Shown one piece after another: positions 23,995 to 35,654 of a stretch of 64,000 nucleotides of DNA. This DNA comes from Luscinia megarhynchos (Eukaryota > Chordata > Aves > Passeriformes > Turdidae), in NCBI GenBank assembly GCA_034336665.1, contig JAPFBE010000003.1:62353352-62417351 (forward strand), written 5' to 3'. Position numbers and translations under genes: made by a program. The notes beneath the pieces were generated by a model. That model saw only the letters and a program-made list of their open reading frames with translations. It was not told the origin of the DNA and searched no databases. Position 1 is the first letter of the stretch. The number at the start of each line of letters is the position of its first letter.

Positions 23995-26900
23995 CCAAAA
24001 AGTCACCATCCTCAGCACCCTTTTGATCACAGCTTATATTTGTTCTTCTAAAAACCTTATGACCTAAGACCTCTTCTTTTAGGAAGCAGGCATGAACATT
24101 GTTGTCTGTTTTTTATGAAGTGTGAATACACCTGAATGGATGGCCCAAGGCTTGAAATTACTGAGGTCACCAAAGCTTTATCTGCCTCAGTTATTGTTTC
24201 CCGTGGTCTTTCCTGTGCTCTAAAATTGAACTTGTGTTCACATGCTCTTTATTGACACAAACAGACATTTTTACATGGTTCTTACGGTCAAATTCTTTTA
24301 GAAACAAGTGTAACTGTTATTCAGCTGTATTAAATGTGTAGGCAAGTGTTTTGTATACAAAATTATATGGGGGATGTAGATAAACAACTACTTTGATAAA
24401 ATTGTGGAGATAGGAAAAGCAAATTACATGGGTAATTGCTTAGTAATCTGTGTTCGTGTTTAGCATGTGGATTAAAAAGTGCAAACAGTGGTTTCAAAAA
24501 GTGATGTGTGTGCATGTATTGACACCTCAGACTCAATGGTAATTTTCCAGAAATAAATGATATTGCCTGTGTTTGAAGGCAAGCTCCTAATTTGCAAGCT
24601 GGTTGTTGTGATATTCTGAAGCATTATCCTGGCAATGGTCATCTTTTTGTTTTGAGTTTCATTTCCCTTTATTGCTCTGTACGATAACTTCAAGCCAAGA
24701 ACTGGTGTTCATTCAATTACTGACCAATGCCATTATACGGACCCCAGGCTAATAAAAATGAAGGAAGGAAAGTGGGAAAATATGGACCACCTTGAGTTAT
24801 TATTGTGTCATACAGTGTCACAAGAAAGAAAACCTGTTGTGAGGATAGGCAGCAAACCCCTTGTTGTTGTCTCTTTCCTGTCTTTTAGACAAGCCCAGTA
24901 TTGCACAAGATGGTTGGTGTATACAGGGATCAATACTGTCTGTTTCCTTTTTTTAGTGCTTCCATGAACAGCTGTGAGAAATAGGCAGCTGAACCCATGG
25001 CCAGTAGCTATAGTGACTGTATTTCTAATAAATTAAGTAGTGCAAGAGTATATTTCAAGCACAGGGATCTGGCTGGCTGTGGTGTCCAGCTCCTGGTATC
25101 AGGCACTGTTTTTGCCATGAGCAAATTTGCACAGCATCAGACAGTGCCCGTAATACAGGGTTTGGAAATCAGTTTGTACCAAGGACTATTCCCAGTACAT
25201 AGCTTGGATGCAGCTGCTGGTTTCCCTGCCAGGTGGCCTCTTTGCCAGAGGCTGGTCTCAGGCCTGTGTCACTTATTAATGTAGGTGTGTTTCACATCTC
25301 TGGAGCACCCAGCTAATGTGGCTCTTCCTCCTGGTGAGAGGATTGCCTACAGGAAATTGATTCTGTGATTTAAAGGAAAAAACAAACCAACTAAGCCACT
25401 GGTTTAAACAAGACACAGCCCTTGAAACTGTCATGCCTGTAAAACATTTCTGGTGGTTGGAGATCTGTAACAGTAAGTTTAAAAAACATGAATTTGAGAC
25501 CTAAGTAGTTTGAGATCCTTCAGATAACTTCAACCAGATGTCCAAAAGACAGATCTCCCAGGGCCCCTGTGCTGAGCAGAAGTGCATGTGCTTGCCAAAT
25601 TCCTGTGTGTGACATTGGCCAGTGACCCGCAGGGCTGCAGCCAGGGCTGGAACCCAGCTGGAGCACTGCAGTGCATTTATGGCCTCTGTGGCCAAGTTCT
25701 CCAGTTAGATATCTGCTCTCACTTCCTGTACCACAGGAGGCACAGCCATTGGATCTGTAACCGAGTTAATACATCTTCTGGCATTCCTCAGTAGCTGCCT
25801 AGGTATGTTATCTCCATGAGCCTTTGTTTCTGACACCCAGAGATGCATCTTTGGCCAGTTTGAGCTGAGCATTGCATGTTTTGTAGGTCTGGGAGCTGGG
25901 ACATGCTTCCTTGTATGCCATCTCCTTCCCTGCTTGCACCATCCCAGGTGGCATCCTTCCAGTGGACTTGGTGTCATTGCAGCTGCACTGTGCCTGCCAA
26001 TAAAAGTACCCAGGTTTGCTCTAATAAGTGTGACAGTCCCTTCACTGTTCCAGGCCATATAGAAGCTTTGGTCCTGTATTTTTGAAGCCATAGACCTGTG
26101 CTAAGCTGTAGTAATGACCAGTTCTGAAATACAAGTCACCAACCATCCGCATCTGAAACACCGACAGTTGGACGTTAGGTGCTGAAGAGAGAATTCTTCA
26201 TCAGGGACATCCAAATCTAGAGCACAGCCTGAAGAAGATAAGGGCAGTCCAGAGACCCTCTGCTGTGAAGTTTTACTGAAGCATTATGTCTTCAAAAAGC
26301 CATAAAAATGACATTTGTGCTCCTTTCAAGTGTTAAAATGTGGAAAGCTAGGGCAGTGCAGGAGGGTATCTTCCCCAATAACTTGCAGCTGTGCTGATTA
26401 CCAAAAGAAACATCTGTGCCCAGCCAATCAGTTTTGAGGATATAAAGGAGTAGGCCAGACTTCCACACACATAGGTGCTTTTAGGTGGAGATGCAGTGAG
26501 ATCAGAAGGCTGCTGCCTGTGGTGTGAGGAGCCAAGGGATATGTCACGTAAGGGACAGATGAGGTAAGAATATGTTGTATGAGTGACAGTCCAGGATGGG
26601 CTGCTGGGACACGGACAGCTTGGGGTAGCTAGCCATGCAGAAAGATAGAAGGAGCCAGAGCCATGGAAACTACTCATAAGTAAAGGAATCAGTACAAGCT
26701 GCTAATAAGAGAATGGAGTCAGAATTAACAGAGAGGGCTGTAAGACAAGGAGACAGAGTTGTGCAGAACTAATAGAAAGGCTTATGAGAAAAAGTGACAG
26801 TGTTGTATGAGAAAAAGGTCTGTAGAAGAAAATGAGTTAAGTTCAGAGTTATATGAGAATAAGGACTGAAGTTGAAAATATGTAGTTTGTTTATGAGGAC

Positions 26901-28830
26901 TAGTAAGGAATGCCAGTGAAAGGGCTGATGGTGTTTCTAGCCCTATCTGTCTTGCCTTAGCTGTGACTTTAAAATACTTGAAATAAGATGGATGTACAGT
27001 GATCACAGACCTTACCCCAAGCAGTTTGCTGCCCATACGTTTGGTATTGCTGCCAAATGATTATAGAAAATCCCAATAGGTTTTGTAGGTTGTGTTATAA
27101 CTTCAAGGAGGACAGAAAATAAGAAACTTCCATTTTCTAGTAAAACTGTTGATGGCACAAAGAAACTATGAAGAGTTTCTGCCTGAGGTAGCTGTGGGCT
27201 GCCTCAATAGCTTATGAGCTCCTCTACCTGAAAAAAAAGCAAGGAAACCTCAGGCACAATAATTAAATTAGTCTTCAAAGCTATTTTCAGTAGAAAGTAT
27301 GTTATAGCTAGAGATGCTTGTTCTATATCTGTCACATAGGTCTTTCTGCCTTGTCCGGTTTACCTGACACTGATAATTTAACAGAAGTTAAAGGTGTTGG
27401 TGGTGCAAAGTCTTGTGGAGAGCCTCTTCCATAATCTTACTGGTTTTGTACAAGCTGTTTCCATTTGAGTACCTGGTGGATGATTCACACAGTATTTCAG
27501 TCCTTCTCTTTTTTTCTTCTCCTTTACCCACTGTTTTGGGGAGAGTGATGTGTCTCCTGTTAGGAAGAAATAGTAGTTTCCTTTTGCTTCAATATGCAAA
27601 CAAACAGCAAAATTGTCATGACCGGTTTCATCCTGTTCCCCTGTCACTTGAGAGTTTTGTTTCTGATCTTGTGAGTGGGATCAGTTGAGCATTTCAAAAG
27701 GACAGGTGATACTTGGATTACTGGAGGAGTGAATGCAGGTATAGCTGCACAAGGATGATAGATTTCCCTTAGCTGTCACTGCCACAGTAATTGGGATGGG
27801 GCAGCAACAGAGTCAGAAAATACACGTTGGATGTAACATTATTATTCTGATACTCTTTGGCATGGTGCTGCCCTGTGGCAGTTGTGTTCTCCTCCTCTTC
27901 CTGAGCTTGGCCCAAGTTGCTAAGCTGGGTTTTGTGTCTTGGAGCCAGGCTTTCCAGTGGCAAGGATTTTTGGACTTGACTTGTCCTCCACAGTATGTTG
28001 TTGTTCCCTCTGGGATTGTGAAGGAATTTATATATTCTAGTTTTCTTTTCTTGTACGGAAAAGAAAACTTCTTAGTGTGGAGTGTCTTGTTGTAGGAGCC
28101 TTTTGTGTTTTCTATGAAAAGCTTCTTGTTTAATTTTTAATATTGCTTTAACTGTTCTCAAGATTGTTTATCTGAAATGCTCTGGTACAGGTCCTTTCAT
28201 ACTGAAGATATGGTGTCAGAGTATTTTAACCCAACCCTGAGTTGTTATAAGATTGATTGCTTTTTAAGGCATCAGAGGACTGAGAAGGCAACAAAATTTC
28301 CTTTAAATCACGTATGCCTGGAATGCCTGGGCCATAAGAGTTGTACAATTATCTTTATTGTATTTTTCTACAAACTCTGCTCCTTTTGCTGTACCACAAT
28401 GTTGCACTGTCTTACTTTGAATACACATAGAAATTCTACTTGGCCTTCATTTCATAAAATCTTGTAGAAACAACAATTTTAACCATAGAGTGAGAGAAGT
28501 GTATTTTGAGTCAAAATTAAATTACAAATAGCTATCAATTATGTAGAAGTAACAAAAATAAGCAGAACAAGATATCTAACTTAGCTCTCTCCTTCATGTG
28601 AAACTAAATTGATATTATTTTCTGGAATCAAATCAGAATGACACTGGTGTTGCTATTTGGCAACATGATATGGTTATGTATTATTTGAAAAAATTAGGAA
28701 AAATCATCTGCTAAAGCTGAAAGTTGAAATGGAAGGACTTCTTTGTAGAGGGAATGGGATGAATGTGTGATTTTCCATCCTGCCTTGCAGAGAAGTTTAC
28801 TTCTTGTTCAGTCAGTCCATATTCAGTCTT

Positions 28831-28870
28831 GATGCTGTGAAAAAATGTAAATGCTGTGAGAAAAACGTAA
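28831..28870. repeat. Imperfect tandem duplication, 20 bp x 2
   Basis: Two 20-bp units of the form (G/A)ATGCTGTGARAAAAAYGTAA-like sequence lie head to tail at 28831-28850 and 28851-28870. A degraded third start (CTGCTGC) follows. This is a minor local duplication in intron 1. Confidence 0.8.
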
Positions 28871-31800
28871 CTGCTGCATCTTTGATGAACTTGTATAGTG
28901 TGGATTAGCTTGCACTGTGGTGTTTTGTGAGAATCCCATTTTTCATTACCTACCTCTATAGTGGAAGCAGAACTCCCACACCTGTGCTCTTACCTTAGAC
29001 CTGTTGGTGTTTGGTATCAGTGTCTTAAGCTCTCTTGTGGAACTGGATGGTGTGCTGCTTTCTCTACATGTCCAGGACTGATTTAGATGCATCTCAAACA
29101 CATGGTTTTTGTCTTACACAAATTGTCATTTTTGTAAATATTTCCTAAACAGGACAAAATTTGATTCTGTGTGTTTGTTTATTCAAAAACTAAGCTGCTT
29201 TGAACAGAAAAATATTTCATTCTTGAGACCCAGTAATAACTTGACCAAGTTGGAGAAGAAAAGAGTAGGAATTTAAGGGCCAGGGCTGAGGCTTGAAATT
29301 TTCCATGAACACTGCAGAGGAAGACAACAGAAGTGGAGCTTTTTCTCTTCCTTAAAATATGTACATATTTTGCAATATGCAGTTGGGGGAAAAAATACAT
29401 TTGACATTGAATTCAGCTAGCTTGCAATGGTCATAATTTCCTTTCTCAAACTGTTGGGTTTTTTTTCTCTATGCTTGTTTCACAGTGATAGATAATGAAC
29501 CTTTGTCTTAAATGCAAAAACCAATGCCTGTCTGTTAAAAGTAAACAGAGCCTAAAGGATTTTGTGTCCCAAGTGACACAGCAAGAACTTCATATTTGTA
29601 TGCCACCGGGCTGCTTCATAAATGCCCAATGTGGAGCTGGACTTCTGCCCTTTCTTCTGGTGAGAGATAATTGGCATGCACAAAACTGCCCTGATACCAC
29701 AGTAATAGGGGTGGTGGGAGAGTCTTGGGGTTCAAAGGGTTTTTCTTCAGCCTGTTACCTCCATTTGGGTTAGACCCGTTTTTACCAAAACACTGTGCTC
29801 TTTCAGTTTCCTTGTCTGAGTGTTACTGAACCAGATATTTGCTGCCGTCCTTACTGCAGGCTTTGTAGTGTTTGTACTTTATATTCTGTTCCCTGCTGCT
29901 GTTCTTCCCATTCGTGTTCTGTCTCTAACTCCTCTCAACTCATTTTCTCATTTCCTCACCTTCCTGTTTAGTAATTCTTTTAGTGACCCTCCTCTTATCA
30001 ATTTGGAATTCAAAAAAGGCAGGCTGTCTCCTTCCTTCATGAACTTGGAGCAGCTGCACATCCTTGCTAATGCTGTTAAATATCAATATCCAAGTCAGCT
30101 GATGTGAAAGTGAAATGGGGCAGCTTGGATCAGGAAAATTGTTGACACCAGAAAGTGGTAAAAACCACCTTGTGCATTGGTGATGTGAAAAGGGATTTAG
30201 TGTGTTTAGCTGTTTTATCTGCCCAATGTTGCCTTCTGAAAACCTGAAGAACCTCCTCTATGCTGTTGTGGTCCAGCAGCAGTTCACAGTAATTCCCAGT
30301 TTATTACTAGGTTTTAAAAACCTGTTTAAATATTATTAAAATGCATTGAATTGAGTAATTGAGAGACAGTGGATGTGTGATGCCTGCCAGGCATATGAGG
30401 GAGTGGGATGCTACAAGCAGTAGAGGAATGGAAATCAAATGGGAAAAGTTGCTTTCATTTGCAGTGGGTGGAGGGAGTGGCAATGTTTGCCTTGCTGCTT
30501 CAAAGCTGACTTGGTGAGGAAGGGAACATCAGCTTCTTGAGGAGGAATGTGGCTACCTCTGCAGTTGCTTGTGGGGGTGCCAATGCTGAAGACTTGCTGC
30601 TGCCAGGGAGAGGCGACCTTGGTAGCCTTGTACCTGTTGGTTTACAGGTGTCCCTGAAAACAGAAAAACAGGGATGCAAAGGGAGTATCTGCACCTTTCC
30701 CACAGACATATACACATCTGAACCTTAAATTCTGGCCAATAGCATGAGTAATTTTGAGAGCCTAAGTCTAGCAGGACTTGTAAATCACTGTCAGCTCTTG
30801 TTGAACCAGGTGCTGGAGGCAAAACTCTGGGGGAGAAATGGCATGGTTGAAATGTGTGTGAAAATGAAGGGTGCCAGGGGAAGAGACAGTGTGGGAGAAC
30901 TGATGGCAGTACAGAAAAATGTCTCTGAGCTTTCAACTGCATGGCTTGGAAGTAGGTTACTGGACTGTTTTCTTTGGTTCCTGTGTTTTAAGTAGAGTTA
31001 ATGGTTGACCACTGGGAAAGGTAGGACATAGATCCTCAGCATTCACTGGCTTTTTAATTAGCACGTAGCTGCCATACTATCAACCTTTTTTTCCTTTCAA
31101 AAATTGATCAAACAAAACCATTAAATGCTGTGAAAAAAGAAAAAGTGAGTAGGAAAAGCAAAGATGAATCCTGATGTTTCAGACAGGATTGTGAACAAGT
31201 ATTTTAAAGGTGCAATGCCAGGGGACAAAGATGCATTTGTGATGTGGTTGTGCATTTCTAACAGCCTTTGTTAGTTTGTATTTATTTCCACTGTGCAGTG
31301 TACATGAGGAATATGTTTGTACTTCCAAAGCAACCCATTCATTCACTGCAGTGTTTGAGGTCATAACTGCTCTCAGTCTTTCTTGTAAACTTGCTGTTCC
31401 TGTCTGTTGGTGTTATTTAGAGCAAACTGTGCATCTGATCTGTTTTAGGGGCCAGATCCTGTCCACAGAACAGCTCTGTCTAGTATTTTCTGCCTCCCCT
31501 CCTCTAAGTGGAGTAAAAATTGATTCTTAATACCAGCCTCCATGTGCACTGCCTCCCTTTGATGCTCAGTAGTTGGGACATCTCTCAGTTAACTAAACTG
31601 CTTAACCTGCTGCAAGTTGTTAATAATTTACATTTCTTGATAACTGCTCACAAATCAAATACATCTCTACAAAGCTCACCATTGTATGCCTGATAAGATG
31701 ACACAATTTGCTTCTATTGGATATGACATGTGGAAGAGACTTACTGGTCTGTCAGGTGATTGCAGCTGGTGTTGTCAGCATGTCTCAGATATCAGGACAG

Positions 31801-32404
31801 GAGAGTGGGAGGAGGAGCTGCTTGACACAGCAGAGCATGCATAGATTTTGAAATCAGAGTGGGTTTAAGTCTGTGGGACATCTCTCGTGGCCTGAGGTAA
31901 CTGGACATGTTGTCTCTTTGCATAGTCATTTAACTGTCTGTAAGGAAAGCTGTTCCTCCTCTCCCTGCCCTCTGTGTGAGAAGCAATCCTGTCTGACCTG
32001 TGAAAAAGTTGAGCCAGAATTACAGACATGATTTAGTTTTTCAGACAGTGCTGAGCCTGCGAGGTCACAGGGTCAAAAAGGACCCTTATTTACTGCCTTT
32101 ACCCCATCTCAGCTCTTTTTTTCCCCCAGCAGATGCTGTGAGCTGATTTTATGCTTTACCTAATAGCACAAGGATTTACTAGCCCAGTGGTTTGTCTCTA
32201 GCTGTCTTCTGTCTTGTATTGCCATCTAAAATCTGGTGTCCTCTGCCAAGGTCAGCAATAAATCTGGTCTCTTTCACTCTGTTACTGTTCTCTGCTTCTG
32301 ATGGTCCTTGAATAGGCCACGTTATTACTTCAGACACCTTTCTTTGCACTGCCCATGCCTATGCTAACTAGTAGCCTTCCACTGCAGTGCAACATCCATA
32401 GATG

Positions 32405-32530
32405 CAAATGCCCCATCCCTGAAAGTGTTCTAGACCAGATTGGATGGGTCCCTGAGTAGCCTGATCTAGTGGAAAGTGTCCCTGCCCATGGCAGGAGAGT
32501 TGGAAGTAGGTGGTCTGTAGCTCTGGTAAG
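32405..32530 (+). mobile_element. Short CR1 LINE 3' fragment, plus orientation
   Basis: About 125 bp resemble the 3' end of CR1 read in sense direction. It starts with CATCCCTGAAAGTGTTCTAG, runs through GATTGGATGGGTCCCTGAG and CTAGTGGAAAGTGTCCCTGC, and ends with GGTGGTCTGTAG, corresponding to the region before the terminal CR1 octamer repeats. It is strongly 5'-truncated and diverged, and the terminal ATTCTATGA repeats are not clear. Confidence 0.82.
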
Positions 32531-35102
32531 GAACTTCATCTTTATTCAGGATGGGGAGAGTTGGTTATGTTTTTCCAGTGATCATGTAGAGTTGCCCACT
32601 ATTTAAATCAGCAATGACTTTGCAAATCCTTGCTTTGAAATTATTCTGTCTTGAATCTCTGATTCCTGTAAATATATAAATACTGACACCTTTATTGTAA
32701 TTACCATGTCCAGTAGCATGACCTAGTAAGTACTCACTATTTTTAAACCTGAGGTTGTTATATTTTGTATTAGCTTGAAATAAGATTTGAAAGTGAGTGG
32801 CTACCAAGCAGAGAAGCAGGTCTTTAGAGATAATGTTATCACACAACCTCAAATCTGTTTCTTCCAAGATAATACTGATATTTCCTCTATGAATGGCCGC
32901 AGTAAAAATCTGGAGGATGCAAGCTGAGACAGCATCTGGACAGGAATTGCAAGGGACTCTTCTTGTGACCCTCTAAAGAAAAATGCCAGTAAAGTAAGGT
33001 AGTAATAAAGTGCCAGAAAAGAGGTTTCTATAATAGTTCATGCTTTTGCTGTGAACCAGGATTTGTCCCTTATAGCAAAGAGGAAGTTACCTGTGAGACA
33101 TTGACCAGGTAATTGAACTGAATTTGCTACAGGCTTTGATTTGGTCAGTCACCTAAGCAGTGGTATCCTATCAGGACACAGCTCCACCAAGCATCTTTAC
33201 AAGACTTCACTGCAATATGTTGCACCATTTCACATATTTAGAGAATGTATTCTTTTGTACCTGAGGAGAGATAGTCTTGTGTCTTCCCTATGCTGCTGCA
33301 ATAGACATGACTTTCCTGTCCTGTTTTCACAAGGAGAAAGTTTGATGCCAAGGGTCAAGGTTTTTCTTGGTATTTGATAGTCTCTGCCTATTTCTCTCCT
33401 TTATAATTTTCTTTCTACCTCTCTTGCCAGAGGCATGTGGTTCTGGGATTGCCCCTGGGAGCTGTGGCTGATGAATCCTCTGTTCCCTTCCCTAACAGTC
33501 TGGACTAGTTGTCTAACCCAAATTAGCAGATAAGCTGATTGGGTCTGGAGAGATGTGAGCTGCAGGAGAGCTTTCTAAATGGATAGCAGTGTATTGCAGA
33601 GAGAATCTAATACTGATAAATGTATTTTTTCTCTTTCATCCATAGTCTAAGTTTCTAAACCCTGCCAGCATGAATAAAAATTGTGTTAACACTGCTGCAA
33701 ACAAGCACTGCTAGGGTATGTATGGGAAGAAGGTGCATAAAGAAAAGAATGATAATGCTCTTATAATTTAGCAGGTTTGTCTGTGTCTGGATTGCTGCAT
33801 TTAGTACAGAAGATGACTGTTCAGACAGGATATTGTCTCGTTAGAGGGATTGGAAAGGAGGTAAGGGGAACAGAGCACAATAACAGTTTTTCCAAGAGAC
33901 TGGAAGGATTGATTACCTTAAAGAGAAGGCATGTAAGAAATGATATGAGTATACACAGCAACTAACCAGTGGGGAAGGCAGAGACAATAGAACTTCTACT
34001 CTTGTTAGAGGAGAGCAAGAGGGTGTTCATTGAAATTCGCTGTTTAAAATTTGAAATTTACTATCTTAAACATGATAGAACAAAATTGCTACAGTATGAA
34101 GTTGAATGCTGAAGAATGGAAAAGCTGCAACTAAACCGTATGAAAGAAGTAGCTGGATGTAAAGAGGTCCTGCATATTTGAGAGAGATATTTTTTAAAAT
34201 AATAAAACTTAGGAGTTTAGGATGGAATATTCAGTCTCACAATACAGGTTTGAAGATGGTTTCTGTTCAACTCTGTTGATTTCCATCTCCCCAGGCAACC
34301 CCCAGGGGAATGGAGAGGTGACAAACTGACTGGCTTTTAAGCCCTTGAAATGCCAGATCACCTCTAAATTAGTGAGTCAGAAGTTTGGGCTTTGCTGGCA
34401 CTTCACTACACACTGCAGTATGCATGATAAGAAGAAATCTGAGAGCCCTTGGTAAAGTATTTCAGGGCTACAGTTCCTTTGCAGCTATTGTACAAACCTT
34501 TCAGGACAGGGTTTGGTTTGCATAGCTTTGTCCTGCTTTTTTCATCCTTTTTTGTTGGTGCTAATTCTGTCGACCTTGTTGGTACTGAGACTCTCCAGCC
34601 AAAGTTGTCCTGCTGGGTCAGAGCAGCAGAGTGGCTTCTTACCTCTTCTAGAAAAACAAAGCCTGTAAGAGTTCTGTTTGTGTGAGGACAGTGACAATAT
34701 CTCTGAGTCTGGCTGCCCAGAAGGGAAAACAGCAATGAGCAGGAAAGCTGAGGGAACATTTTATCACCCATGAATCATTGTTCAAGTTCAGCTGGAGGAA
34801 CTGGAAATTCCTCTGCAGAAGGTCCTTGATGCCTCAAGGAGAGCATTTGCAGAGACACCTTGGTGTGGCACAGAGCACATGAATACATTCCAAGTAGAAA
34901 TGTTTGCTGTCTCTGAAAAAAGTGCTGTAATTGTTCAGCAGTATTTAAAAACCAAAAGCCCATGTCTTCTTACAGAGGATGTTTCAATAAGCTTTCTGCG
35001 TTTTCAGCTGCATGTGGCAAGCTGATTGTCCTATTTATTGGCTAAGGAATTTAACTATACAGTATGGGTGTGGGAGTTGAGTTTTGGGTTGGATTTTTGT
35101 CA

Positions 35103-35654
35103 TGTTTTACCTTCAGGCAGCAACTAGGCACCTGACAGCCGCTCACTCAGTCCCCCCACGGTGGAATGGAGGAGAGAATTGGGAGAATAAAAATGAGAGC
35201 TCATGGCTAGAGATAAAGGTTTAATAGGCAAGGCAAAAGGCACACAAGCAAAGATAAACAAGGAATTCAGACACTACTTCCCATCAGCAGGAAGGTAGGG
35301 CTCCATCATACGTAGCCATTACTTGGAAGGACAAAATGTCGTCACTCCAAATATCCCCCACTTCCTTCTTCCTTCCCCAGTTTTCAGTGCTGAGCATGAG
35401 GCCATATAATATGGAATATCCCTTTGGTAAGATGAGGTCAGTTGTCCCAGCTGTGTCCCCTTCCATCTTCTCCCAGCCCACTTGCTGATGGGGTGGGATG
35501 AGAGGCAGGAAAGGCCTTTGCTCAGGGTAAGCCCTGCTCAGCATTAACAAAAACATCTCAATATTGTCAGCACTCTTTTCAGCACAAATCAAATCACAAT
35601 CCCATTCTAGCTACCGTGAAGAAAATTAATGCTATCCAGCAGTACCCAGCACAG
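35103..35654 (-). mobile_element. Solo LTR of an avian ERVL-like endogenous retrovirus, minus orientation
   Basis: About 550 bp match a high-copy bird LTR that I recognise by its landmarks. Read on the minus strand it opens TGTGCTGG, passes through the pyrimidine/purine landmarks GGCCTTTCCTGCCTCTC and AAAGGGATATTCCATATTAT, and ends near AACA at 35103, giving TG...CA termini. A poly(A)-signal variant ATTAAA lies on the minus strand at 35220-35225. The usual TATA-containing segment near 35385-35410 appears degraded. No internal retroviral sequence flanks it, so this is a solo LTR left by recombination. I could not find a matching target-site duplication. The family assignment to ERVL comes from memory and is less certain than the LTR call. 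Confidence 0.78.

Noticed and set aside
25705..26091. 128-codon minus-strand frame in intron 1
   Set aside because: Unrecognised composition and an overlapping + strand frame; length is within chance for a 64-kb window.
35284..35592. 102-codon minus-strand frame as a gene
   Set aside because: It lies entirely within the solo LTR, which is noncoding.
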